DNA of 35,191 nt from an uncultured Erysipelotrichaceae bacterium (GCA_902783985.1 CACZTI010000062.1:1-35191); one strand, 5' to 3'. Positions 8,296-15,270 are shown, counted from the stretch's first letter. A program made the numbers and translations. Notes: generated by a model from the letters alone, not told the origin.

Positions 8296-8694
8296 ATGGG
8301 TAGTGTTTCAAATCTATTTGGTTTAAGTTTAGGAGTAGTTGGAACTGATGTATGGATTACTGTTGCATTTGTTCTTGCTATTTTAGCAGCTGTTGGTGGT
8401 TATTTCTTTTTTGTTAAACCTGAAAAAAAATATTCTAACAAAATTGTAACATGGTGCAGAGATTTCTTGAATTTTCAAGAATTATTAATTGTTCCAATTC
8501 TTAAAATCACTTATATTTTTGTAACAGTTTATTTTGTATTATCAGCATTTAGTTTTATAAGTTATAGTTTTATGACATTTATAACTTATCTATTATTAGG
8601 TGTTGTTGGTACAAGAGTTGTTTACGAAGCAAGTATGATTTTAATTGGTATTTGGGAAAATACTAAAGAAATTAATAAAAAAATGAAAAAGTAA
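8296..8694 (+). CDS. Small three-helix membrane protein, DUF4282-like C-terminus
   Basis: Protein of 132 residues with hydrophobic segments at about 18-42, 66-90 and 95-120. The C-terminal segment, VVYEASMILIGIWENTKEI, resembles DUF4282 proteins, where a last helix with a Glu is followed by ENxxEI. Function of that family is unknown. It has a strong ribosome site (GAAAGGAG) and its own extended -10, and it is followed by a terminator. Both neighbours have separate transcription, so it is a single-gene unit. I see no substrate or catalytic residue. Confidence 0.6.
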   Translation: MGSVSNLFGLSLGVVGTDVWITVAFVLAILAAVGGYFFFVKPEKKYSNKIVTWCRDFLNFQELLIVPILKITYIFVTVYFVLSAFSFISYSFMTFITYLLLGVVGTRVVYEASMILIGIWENTKEINKKMKK

Positions 8695-8712
8695 ATTTTT
8701 CATTTTTTTTAT
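8682..8712. terminator. Bidirectional terminator
   Basis: Arms AAAAAATGAAAAA and TTTTTCATTTTTTT overlap the end of the small membrane protein gene and face the convergent beta-propeller gene. Confidence 0.75.
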
Positions 8713-8713
8713 A

Positions 8714-10042
8714 TTAGGAATTTTTTTCTTGATATTTTTCTATAATATTTTGGTAGTCACATCCAGTAAAGAAATGACATTCTTTATTTGTAGTTCCGAT
8801 ATACATTATATCATCATCTATTTTGGTTAACTTATTTATAATAAAATTATTTTGATTATCAAATGTTTTAGAATAAATAATATTATCATTTAATTTATTT
8901 ACATCTGTTAAATTATATTTTCTAATCATACTAATTTTATTTTCATCTTTTGAATCAACATTTAACAATATGTTAACATATAAATTATTGTTATCAATAA
9001 CCATAGTATTAATACGATGGTGTGTACTATTTTTTATGGAATAGCTTCCAAGATATTTGCTATTTGTATTATATGATACAATTCCAGCATCATATTGAAA
9101 AATGGGATTTCCATCTTTATCTTTTTCTGTTCCAATATTTATAGCACCACCAAGATATAAGATATCATTATTTCTTGCTATACTTGTAAAACCTTCATAA
9201 TCAGTATTGGAATAGGTTCTTTGCCATACAACTTTCTTACTTATTAAGTTTGTATCGTTTTCTTCTCTATTAAAATTCTTTTTAAATTTAACTAATATTC
9301 CATAATTTGTAGCGTCTTTTCCACAAACGATATATCCATCATCAACTTTAATAATATCATTAAATTTTCCTGATTTATTACCACCATAGTTATTATGTTC
9401 TAATAATTCGCCATTCATATCATATTTGACAATGATGCCACCACCTGTTATATGGTTACCTAATTCCATATTTTCATAGATGCTTTGTCCAATAACGATT
9501 AATTTATCATCATCTGCTATTACTTTATAAAATTCAGTATCACTTAGGACAGAGTATGTTTGTTTCCAGATGATATTTCCATTATAATCATATTTAATTA
9601 TTAATGCATCTCTTGTATTTAGAGATATTTGTTTAGCATCTTTAGCATAACTTCCAACTACAACATATCCATCATTTACTTCGATAATATCATAGAATGT
9701 TGAGTCATAATCATTTTCAAATGTTTTTTCCCATATTAGATTAAAATTATTATCATATTTTACTAGTTTGGATTGTGTTGCAATAACATTTTGTTTTTGT
9801 TTGGTAGTATCATCAGTATATTCATATATTTTCTTAGATAAATAATTACTATTGTTAAAGTCACTTATTCCAACACCAATATAACCATTATTGGTTTTTA
9901 TTAGATTATTTAAACTATCAATATGATTGATAGTTCTTTCTCTTGATATATATATTATTAACATAATCAATAGTTCTATTAAAATTACTATTATACATAT
10001 TATCATAATTGTTAAAATTTTCTTGTTTTTTTTCTGTTTCAT
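8714..10042 (-). CDS. Membrane-anchored beta-propeller-like protein
   Basis: Protein of 442 residues: Lys-rich start, one membrane segment (about residues 9-34), then an outside domain built from repeating units. Each unit has a pattern like DGYVVVGSY, then I-x-KYDxNGNxIWKxTY; clear copies include DNNFNLIWEKTF, DYNGNIIWKQTY, DMNGELLEHNNY and KKVVWQRTY. This is the repeat style of secreted bacterial propellers of the SBBP/Kelch-like kind, used for binding rather than catalysis. ATG 10042 follows AGAGG by 6 bases. The gene starts 10 bases after the stop of the hydrolase-like gene, so the two form an operon. The ligand is unknown. Confidence 0.7.
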   Translation of the reverse strand: MKQKKNKKILTIMIICIIVILIELLIMLIIYISRERTINHIDSLNNLIKTNNGYIGVGISDFNNSNYLSKKIYEYTDDTTKQKQNVIATQSKLVKYDNNFNLIWEKTFENDYDSTFYDIIEVNDGYVVVGSYAKDAKQISLNTRDALIIKYDYNGNIIWKQTYSVLSDTEFYKVIADDDKLIVIGQSIYENMELGNHITGGGIIVKYDMNGELLEHNNYGGNKSGKFNDIIKVDDGYIVCGKDATNYGILVKFKKNFNREENDTNLISKKVVWQRTYSNTDYEGFTSIARNNDILYLGGAINIGTEKDKDGNPIFQYDAGIVSYNTNSKYLGSYSIKNSTHHRINTMVIDNNNLYVNILLNVDSKDENKISMIRKYNLTDVNKLNDNIIYSKTFDNQNNFIINKLTKIDDDIMYIGTTNKECHFFTGCDYQNIIEKYQEKNS

Positions 10043-10052
10043 AATTACCTCT

Positions 10053-11147
10053 TTATCTTGATAGATAACTTAAAATGTTTGTATCATTTATTATTTGATA
10101 ACCGTGGTTATGGCTACTATAAGTCCATTGATTGCTTGTATCAACGGCATCTTCTACATAATATACACCATTACCAATATTAGGATTTAGTGTTTTATCA
10201 GCATTGGTATAGAAGACAATGTTTTGAGCTCCATATTTTTTTAAGTTATGATATGTTTGGGCCATGGATTTATCTTGCCATGGATCATTACCGTCACTTG
10301 ACATAAAAATAAATTCCATGTCAGTCATTTTACTATAATCACTTTCTGATATTGTATTAAAATATGATCCATCCATTTTTTGCATGTATGAACCTAAATC
10401 AACAGCTACGAGACTTGAAAAGTAATTTTTTGGAGCTTCACAAATTAATGGGAAAGATGCTGTTGCTCCCATCGAGTATCCAACTATTGAATTTCTTACA
10501 TGATTGGTGGTTGTGGTACTTCCGCATGCCATAAAATTTCCTAGATAGGTTGCTGGAATTACTTTATCTGCCTGACGATACATGTTGTAATAATCTTCTT
10601 TTTGAAAGTAAGGTACAATAACTAGGCTACCATCATTTATATTTATATTATTTGGTAAGGCATTTTTATTATCATCATTATTTCTTTTTACAGCTCCATA
10701 TCTTGTTTCACCTGATCCTGGTAATATGGTTATGGTATTGTTAATATTTCCTAATTTTGTATTAGGAGTTTTGTAAAATCTACATCCAATGTAATTTTCA
10801 CCATTTACAGTTACACTTTCGGTATTGATGTTATATTGATAATTTTTTCCATCAATATTTATTGCATATGTATCATCATTTATTTGGGTTCCACCGTGAG
10901 ATAGAAAATATTGTGTTAATTCTTCTTTGGATACTTTTTCCATATTTGCTGGTGCTCGATCAAATCCTAAGTGGTAACTTCCACCACTAGTAGAAACACT
11001 ATTGGTGGTGACACTGACATCTGTTGGAATAGATAATTCACTATATTCATCAAGAATTTCTTGCTCTTGGTCATTAATTTCATTATTTATTTTTTCAATA
11101 TCATTAGATAATTGTTCGCATTCTGCCCATAACTCATCTATCGTCAT
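10053..11147 (-). CDS. Alpha/beta-hydrolase-like protein with N-terminal helical hairpin
   Basis: Protein of 364 residues. Residues 1-40 form an acidic amphipathic helix pair (ELWAECEQLSNDIEKI...), residues about 55-130 a beta-rich linker, and the rest looks like an alpha/beta hydrolase: nucleophile elbow GYSMGA with Ser at about 225, an acid candidate in SSDGNDPW near 288, and SHNHGY with candidate His at 346/348. An esterase or peptidase on an outside substrate is possible, but the substrate cannot be told. No signal peptide is visible; the N-terminal helices recall WXG100/LXG secretion domains only loosely, without a WXG turn. The start at 11147 is preferred because ATG 11159 lies inside the GAGGTG ribosome site. 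First gene of an operon with the beta-propeller protein. Confidence 0.6.
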   Translation of the reverse strand: MTIDELWAECEQLSNDIEKINNEINDQEQEILDEYSELSIPTDVSVTTNSVSTSGGSYHLGFDRAPANMEKVSKEELTQYFLSHGGTQINDDTYAINIDGKNYQYNINTESVTVNGENYIGCRFYKTPNTKLGNINNTITILPGSGETRYGAVKRNNDDNKNALPNNININDGSLVIVPYFQKEDYYNMYRQADKVIPATYLGNFMACGSTTTTNHVRNSIVGYSMGATASFPLICEAPKNYFSSLVAVDLGSYMQKMDGSYFNTISESDYSKMTDMEFIFMSSDGNDPWQDKSMAQTYHNLKKYGAQNIVFYTNADKTLNPNIGNGVYYVEDAVDTSNQWTYSSHNHGYQIINDTNILSYLSR

Positions 11148-11170
11148 ACAACACCTCATTATAATTATAT

Positions 11171-11199
11171 AAATTTTTAATTAATAAATCAACTTTTTT
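11171..11199 (-). promoter_or_regulatory. Possible promoter of the hydrolase/propeller operon
   Basis: Minus-strand TTGATT, 17 bases, TATAAT, placed immediately before a second TATAAT and the ribosome site. The resulting leader would be very short, so confidence is limited. Confidence 0.35.
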
Positions 11200-11777
11200 T
11201 AAAAATTATAATGGAATTTCTTTTTAATTTGTGATATTTTGAAAATGATAGTTTTCTTTTTTTCTTCAAACATTTTACTTATTTCATCTAAAGAATAACC
11301 ATTATAATACATTTCAAAAATACCTGCTGATATATAATCTAATGTGTTTTTAAAATAGATAAAATAATCTTTCTCTTCTTCATATGAAAAAATGTCTTTA
11401 TCATCTTTTATAAAATCAAGATATGATATATTATTATTTAAGTTGTCGTATGACAAACTGTTATTTAAAATTATTTTTTTATTTGAATAATTATTTTTTA
11501 TTTCAGATAATAACATATTATTAATAATTTTTTTTAAATAGATTATAAATCTTGCTGTTTTCTTTTCATTATAAAAAGAGGAAGATTTATAAAGTGCAAT
11601 ATAACCTAATTGCATTAAATCATCCATTTCATATCCAAATTTTTTAAATAAATTATAATATTTTCCTACTAATTTTTTTATTAGTGGTTTATATTTTTGA
11701 CACAATATTTTAAAATTGTCATTATTGTTTTCACTTACCATATATATTATTTCGTAATCATTAAAATCTTTATACAT
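11199..11777 (-). CDS. Sigma-70 family factor, SigH-like
   Basis: Protein of 192 residues. Region 2 is clear at about residues 20-95: FKILCQKYKPLIKKLVGKY, then DDLMQLGYIALYKSSSFYNE, matching the core-binding and -10 recognition part of SigH/sporulation-type sigma factors. A region 4-like helix-turn-helix is weaker (YSLDEISKMFEEKKKTI). In Bacillus the order is mrnC-rlmB-yacP-sigH, and here the gene follows rlmB by 8 bases, which supports orthology with SigH. SigH in Bacillus controls early stationary-phase and competence genes; with such a diverged region 4 the target promoters may differ. Ribosome site AAAAGG lies rather far from the ATG, so coupling with rlmB is likely. Last gene of the operon. 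Confidence 0.75.
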   Translation of the reverse strand: MYKDFNDYEIIYMVSENNNDNFKILCQKYKPLIKKLVGKYYNLFKKFGYEMDDLMQLGYIALYKSSSFYNEKKTARFIIYLKKIINNMLLSEIKNNYSNKKIILNNSLSYDNLNNNISYLDFIKDDKDIFSYEEEKDYFIYFKNTLDYISAGIFEMYYNGYSLDEISKMFEEKKKTIIFKISQIKKKFHYNF

Positions 11778-11785
11778 AAAATATT

Positions 11786-12481
11786 TTACCTTTTAATGAC
11801 TTCGTATACAAGTACCCCGGTTGCTACTGAAGCATTTAAACTATTAACCTTTCCATACATTGGAATACTTACTATTTCATCAGTTTGTTCTTTAACTATT
11901 CTTGAAAGACCCCTTCCTTCATTACCAATAATTAAAGCAGTTTTGTTTGCATAATTAACTTCATGATAATTTTTACCATTCATATCAGCACCATATATCC
12001 AAAATCCTTCTTTTTTTAACCTATTAATAGTATTAGTTAAATTGTTTACTTGAGCTATTTTGACATTATATAAGGTTCCTACACTTGTTTTCATAACTGT
12101 TTCATTAACAGATACTGAACGATTTATAGGAAGAATGATGCCATCAATACCACTGGCTTCAGCTGTTCTTATAATTGCTCCAAGATTATGCGGATCTTCA
12201 ATATGATCTAAAATAAGAATAGTACATTTATTTTTATTATTAATTATATCATCAACTGATGAATATAAATAATCCTCAACAAATAATATTACACCTTGAT
12301 GATTGTTTTTGGCAATACTATCTAACTTAATTTTACACTCATATTTTATAGGAATATGTTTTTTATTAATAAGATTAATAATTTTATCTTCATTAAAGTT
12401 ATCTTGTAGTATTGCTTTAGTTATTTTTAAATGATCAATGTTTAATATTTCTTTAACATTGTTTCTTCCTGATACTAACAT
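11786..12481 (-). CDS. rlmB: 23S rRNA (guanosine-2'-O-)-methyltransferase RlmB
   Basis: SpoU/TrmH-family knotted methyltransferase that 2'-O-methylates a guanosine of the 23S peptidyl-transferase region. The 231-residue protein has an N-terminal substrate-binding domain (SGRNNVKEIL) and the catalytic trefoil-knot domain: LDHIEDPHNLGAIIRTAEA (motif 1), ALIIGNEGRGLSRIV (motif 2) and SIPMYGKVNSLNASVATGVL (motif 3). It overlaps mrnC by 7 bases and is followed by the sigma factor gene, as in Bacillus. RlmB rather than another TrmH family member is chosen from this gene order. Confidence 0.93.
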   Translation of the reverse strand: MLVSGRNNVKEILNIDHLKITKAILQDNFNEDKIINLINKKHIPIKYECKIKLDSIAKNNHQGVILFVEDYLYSSVDDIINNKNKCTILILDHIEDPHNLGAIIRTAEASGIDGIILPINRSVSVNETVMKTSVGTLYNVKIAQVNNLTNTINRLKKEGFWIYGADMNGKNYHEVNYANKTALIIGNEGRGLSRIVKEQTDEIVSIPMYGKVNSLNASVATGVLVYEVIKR

Positions 12482-12855
12482 ATATTCTCCTTAAGTATTT
12501 CGTTTATTATTTCATTTATTCTAGATATTTTATTTTCTAATTTTAGATAACCAATTAATGCCTCAAAACCAGTTGCATATTTATATGTAACAATGTCACA
12601 ATTTTTGGGATGGGAATTATTTTTATGATTTCTAGCTCGTTTAATGATTTTTACTTCTTCATCATTAAAAAAGTCGTTATCTAATAGTTTTTTTAAGAAT
12701 TTAGCTTGAGCTTTGGCTGATACATATTTAATCGCTTCTTGTTGTAGTTCATTAACGTTTCTAATTCCTTGATTAATTAAATATTCTCTTATATAATCTT
12801 CATAAATGGTATCACCAAGATATGCAAGAACAAGAGAATTTATTTCTTTTGTCAT
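12475..12855 (-). CDS. mrnC: Mini-ribonuclease III (MrnC)
   Basis: MrnC is a dimeric RNase III catalytic domain without the double-stranded RNA-binding domain that matures 23S rRNA ends in Bacillota. The 126-residue protein has the signature LAYLGDTIYEDYIREYL near the start and YKYATGFEALIGYLKL near the end, which hold the acidic metal ligands. Its length is typical for the mini form. The ATG overlaps the yugP-like stop as ATGA, and the 3' end overlaps rlmB by 7 bases, so the operon is tightly coupled. Confidence 0.94.
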   Translation of the reverse strand: MTKEINSLVLAYLGDTIYEDYIREYLINQGIRNVNELQQEAIKYVSAKAQAKFLKKLLDNDFFNDEEVKIIKRARNHKNNSHPKNCDIVTYKYATGFEALIGYLKLENKISRINEIINEILKENIC

Positions 12856-13532
12856 CTTCGATCATTCCTTGTGAACATAAACACTAGTCTTAATATTTCT
12901 AAAATTGTGGATAAAACGCCTGCAACATATGTTAAGGCAGCAGATGTTAACATTTTTTTAGCACCATTATGTTCATCTTTATTAACAATATTTAATTTTT
13001 TTATTATTTTTAAAGCTCTACTTGATGCATTAAATTCTACTGGTAAGGTAACTAATTGAAATAAAAGGATAATTATTTCAAAAGCAATACCAATCCAAAT
13101 TAAATTTACCATGCTTAGTATTACACCTAACATAATAGCAATATATCCCATTTTAGATGATAAATTAACAATAGGGATTATTTTGTTACGAAATCTTAAA
13201 AAAGTATATCCATTTTTATCTTGAATAGCATGACCACATTCATGGGCTGCTACTGATGCTGCTGCAATTGTGTTACCATGATAGATATCATGTGATAATT
13301 TGATGGTTTTGTTTGATGGATCATAGTGGTCTGATAGTTCACCATCGGTTTCAAATATTAAAACATTAGATAAATTATTTTTATCAAGTATTTCTCTTGC
13401 AACATCATAACCAGTCATTTTCTTTTTAAGAGTTATTTGTTTGTATTTTTTGTAATTATGTCTTATAAATAATGATGCACCACCTGATATCAGTGTAGCA
13501 CTTAAAATTAATATTAAAGATATTGTATCCAT
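12852..13532 (-). CDS. YugP-like membrane zinc metallopeptidase
   Basis: Protein of 226 residues of the Zn-peptidase family that includes Bacillus YugP. One N-terminal membrane segment (about residues 4-22) is followed by a cytoplasmic-face domain with HECGHAIQ (HEXXH zinc motif, near residue 97) and a third acidic ligand candidate in PVEFNASSRA (near 168), with membrane segments between and after. The substrate is not known. The ribosome site AAGGAG lies 6 bases before the ATG. It heads the operon yugP-mrnC-rlmB-sigma, and its stop is a TGA inside an ATGA overlap with mrnC. Promoter TTGACT-17-TATGAT lies upstream. Confidence 0.88.
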   Translation of the reverse strand: MDTISLILILSATLISGGASLFIRHNYKKYKQITLKKKMTGYDVAREILDKNNLSNVLIFETDGELSDHYDPSNKTIKLSHDIYHGNTIAAASVAAHECGHAIQDKNGYTFLRFRNKIIPIVNLSSKMGYIAIMLGVILSMVNLIWIGIAFEIIILLFQLVTLPVEFNASSRALKIIKKLNIVNKDEHNGAKKMLTSAALTYVAGVLSTILEILRLVFMFTRNDRR

Positions 13533-13557
13533 TTTGTCTCCTTTTTCATTTAATTAA

Positions 13558-13586
13558 ATCATACAATATATATGATAAATAGTCAA
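13558..13586 (-). promoter_or_regulatory. Promoter of the yugP-mrnC-rlmB-sigma operon
   Basis: On the minus strand TTGACT (13586-13581), 17 bases, TATGAT (13563-13558), about 25 bases before the start codon. Confidence 0.7.
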
Positions 13587-13611
13587 TAAACTTTCTTTTT
13601 TCTCATTTTTG

Positions 13612-13620
13612 TGTTATAAT
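13612..13620 (+). promoter_or_regulatory. Extended -10 promoter of def
   Basis: TGT followed by TATAAT (13615-13620), a perfect extended -10; -35 weak. It is divergent from the operon promoter at 13558-13586. Confidence 0.65.
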
Positions 13621-13639
13621 TAACGGCAGGTGACGAAGT

Positions 13640-14188
13640 ATGTTGAAAATGAGTGATATCTTAGATGAAAAGAATAAAATATTAAGAGAAAAAAGTGAAG
13701 AGGTTACTTTTCCTTTATCTGAATCTGATAAAAAGACAATAAATGATATTATTGAAATGCTTACAAATAGTCAAATACCAGAACTTTCTGAGAAATATGA
13801 TTTAAGACCAGGTATGGGACTTGCGGCAATTCAACTTGGTATCAAAAAAAGATATTTTGTTGTTGTTCATGAGTATGAAGAAGGTAAATTCGATAATTAT
13901 GTTTTAATTAATCCTAAAATAGTATCATCAAGTGAAGAAATGATTTATGTAGGTGAAGGGGAAGGATGTTTATCAATTAATAGGGAAACAGTTGGAATTG
14001 TTCCAAGAAGTGCAAGAGTTACTATGGAAGCATATGATATGGATGGTAATAAGATAAGAGTAAGAGGAAGAGAAGAATTAGCAATTGCCTTTCAACATGA
14101 ATTAGATCATTTAAATGGAATATTATTTGTAGATCGTATTGATAAAAATGATCCATTTAAAAATAAAAATTTATATCGAGAAATATAA
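13640..14188 (+). CDS. def: Peptide deformylase
   Basis: Removes the formyl group from the N-terminal methionine of new proteins, with Fe2+ or a related metal. All three motifs are present: GMGLAAIQLG (residues 58-67), EGCLS with metal ligand C110, and QHELDHLNG with ligands H153 and H157 and catalytic E154. The 182-residue length and the insertion before motif 2 fit the type II enzymes of Bacillota. ATG 13640 follows AGGTGA by 6 bases. Single-gene unit with its own extended -10 and terminator. Confidence 0.97.
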   Translation: MLKMSDILDEKNKILREKSEEVTFPLSESDKKTINDIIEMLTNSQIPELSEKYDLRPGMGLAAIQLGIKKRYFVVVHEYEEGKFDNYVLINPKIVSSSEEMIYVGEGEGCLSINRETVGIVPRSARVTMEAYDMDGNKIRVRGREELAIAFQHELDHLNGILFVDRIDKNDPFKNKNLYREI

Positions 14189-14216
14189 AAAAAGCAACCG
14201 AATGGTTGCTTTAATA
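14187..14216 (+). terminator. Terminator of def
   Basis: AAAGCAACC, loop GAAT, GGTTGCTTT, with A-run before and T-rich stretch after. Confidence 0.85.
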
Positions 14217-14217
14217 A

Positions 14218-14245
14218 TAAAAAAAATGGATTAAATCCATTTGTC
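14218..14245 (-). terminator. Terminator of tRNA-Ala
   Basis: Read on the minus strand, AAATGGATTTAATCCATTT followed by a T-run, 9 bases after the tRNA CCA end. Confidence 0.75.
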
Positions 14246-14253
14246 ATTCAAAA

Positions 14254-14329
14254 TGGTGGAGCATAGCGGGATCGAACCGCTGACCTTCACGGTGCAAACG
14301 TGACGCTCTCCCAGCTGAGCTAATGCCCC
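14254..14329 (-). tRNA. tRNA-Ala (anticodon TGC)
   Basis: Minus-strand cloverleaf of 76 bases with encoded CCA. Acceptor GGGGCAT pairs with ATGCTCC (one G-T wobble), the D arm is GCTCAGCTGGGAGAGC, the anticodon stem TCACG/CGTGA encloses loop TTTGCAC giving anticodon TGC, and the T arm carries GGTTCGATCC. It stands alone, with its own terminator, and points away from the two structured RNAs. Confidence 0.97.
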
Positions 14330-14459
14330 AATTGCGACTTGCAATTAAGATTATACATGTTTAGTGTATTAAAGTCAATAACTTTTTATTATTTTTTTGT
14401 TGATTTTTATAGATAAAAACACTAAATTAAAAAAAATTAAAAAAATTTTAAAAAAACTA

Positions 14460-14488
14460 TTGCATTTTTTAAAAAAATAGCATATACT
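14460..14488 (+). promoter_or_regulatory. Promoter of structured RNA A
   Basis: TTGCAT (14460-14465), 17 bases, TATACT (14483-14488). The predicted start, near 14495, is the first base of stem P1. Confidence 0.7.
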
Positions 14489-14494
14489 AATAAT

Positions 14495-14930
14495 GTCTTG
14501 ATAATAATAAGTACCAAGAATAGTTTATTCTACTTAATGTTTTTTTAGATTCTTTGATTAGAATCTTGTAGTTCATTTATTGAACTACTGGAATATCTTT
14601 ATGATATTCTTACGGTATAATGTTTAACCGTTTTGTTTGTAGTCCTTTGTTGACTATTTGCTATTTTATATAGCTGTACCTTTTATAGGTACTGTAGATA
14701 AATTATTGTTTATTAAGTACTTGTTGGTAAGAAAAACTACTTTTGTGTAGTAATTATCGCCTCAAGACAAGACAATTGTTTGTGAGAGAGAAAACTCAAA
14801 TGATAAGATGTTGTGGTAAATACTGATAATATTTATTTTAGGTTATACATTAACTGTCGATGTTAGTGTTAACTGTTACAACTTTTTCTAAACTCGGAAT
14901 GATATTCTTTATCAGAGGATGTCATTTTTT
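14495..14930 (+). ncRNA. Structured RNA A: kissing-loop RNA with seven-hairpin inserted domain
   Basis: About 436 bases with no coding frame. P1: GTCTTG (14495-14500) with CAAGAC (14763-14768). P2: AAGTAC (14509-14514) with GTACTT (14717-14722), enclosing seven hairpins in a row: arms 14547-14553/14560-14566, 14568-14574/14582-14588, 14591-14597/14603-14609, 14612-14616/14627-14631, 14640-14644/14652-14656, 14660-14664/14670-14674, 14676-14681/14687-14692. Then GGTAAGAAA (14726), hairpin ACTAC/GTAGT, TTATCGCC (14754), P1', CAATTGTTT, AAATGATAA (14798). A three-way junction follows: GTTGT (14810-14814) with ACAAC (14878-14882), enclosing TAAATA/TATTTA with loop CTGATAA (14823-14829), and TTAAC/GTTAA. 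The terminator hairpin at 14899-14925 has loop TTATCAG (14909-14915), exact complement of CTGATAA. RNA B repeats the plan with changed but still pairing stems. I do not recognise it as RNase P, tmRNA, 6S, SRP or a known riboswitch. Confidence 0.8.
14899..14930 (+). terminator. Terminator hairpin of RNA A with kissing loop
   Basis: Ten-pair stem ATGATATTCT/AGGATGTCAT (two G-T pairs), loop TTATCAG, then six T. Confidence 0.85.
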
Positions 14931-14945
14931 GTTTGCTTTTTTATC

Positions 14946-14974
14946 TTGAAATTATTTTTGTTTCATGATACAAT
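14946..14974 (+). promoter_or_regulatory. Promoter of structured RNA B
   Basis: TTGAAA (14946-14951), 17 bases, TACAAT (14969-14974). The predicted start, near 14981, is the first base of stem P1 of RNA B, as in RNA A. Confidence 0.75.
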
Positions 14975-14980
14975 GTAATT

Positions 14981-15230
14981 ACTTAGTATAGTAAAGGCGA
15001 ATAAATAATTACAATTTAATGGACTCTATAATTATTTGTTCTCTCTTTATGGGGTAAGAAAGAATTTTTATCAGCCACTAAGTGCAACAATTGTTTTGAG
15101 AGAAGATACTCTAAATGATAATCTCTAGCATAAATACTGATAATATTTATGATTCTACTTAAAATGTAGATTCTAGATTTTCTCTAAACTTGGAATTGGT
15201 ATTCATTATCAGTGAATATTGATTTTTTTT
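14981..15230 (+). ncRNA. Structured RNA B: second member of the kissing-loop RNA pair
   Basis: About 250 bases, same order of parts as RNA A. P1: ACTTAGT (14981-14987) with ACTAAGT (15077-15083). P2: TAAAG (14992-14996) with CTTTA (15045-15049), here enclosing one long hairpin (15000-15011 with 15029-15040, one G-T) in place of the seven-hairpin array. Then, 3 bases after P2' as in A, GGTAAGAAA (15053), TTATCAGCC (15068), P1', CAATTGTTT, GAG/CTC hairpin, AAATGATAA (15113). Junction stem TCTAG (15124-15128) with CTAGA (15173-15177) encloses TAAATA/TATTTA with loop CTGATAA (15137-15143), and TCTAC/GTAGA. Then CTAAACTTGGAAT and the terminator with loop TTATCAG (15206-15212). Stems differ from A but stay paired. 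It ends about 40 bases before the LtaS-like gene, which has its own promoter, so it is more likely a free RNA than a leader. Confidence 0.8.
15194..15230 (+). terminator. Terminator hairpin of RNA B with kissing loop
   Basis: AATTGGTATTCA pairs with TGAATATTGATT (with G-T wobbles) around loop TTATCAG, followed by a T-run. Confidence 0.85.
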
Positions 15231-15247
15231 TATATTGATAGTATAAT
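15219..15247 (+). promoter_or_regulatory. Promoter of the LtaS-like gene
   Basis: TTGATT (15219-15224), 17 bases, TATAAT (15242-15247). The -35 lies inside the 3' arm of the RNA B terminator, so the two may compete. Confidence 0.65.
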
Positions 15248-15270
15248 GTTTCTAAAGAAGTGGTGGCTGT

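Noticed and set aside
11697-11954. Plus-strand frame over the rlmB/sigma junction
   Set aside because: It lies opposite two well-supported minus-strand genes and shows no ribosome site.
14547-14692. Seven hairpins in a row taken as a CRISPR array or repeat array
   Set aside because: Stem sequences differ, units are only about 20 bases, there are no constant repeats with unique spacers and no cas genes.
14495-15230. Identity with RNase P, tmRNA, 6S, SRP RNA, T-box or large RNAs such as ROOL, GOLLD or OLE
   Set aside because: None of the hallmark sequences I know for the first five is present, and I cannot match the large RNAs by eye; a covariance-model search would decide.
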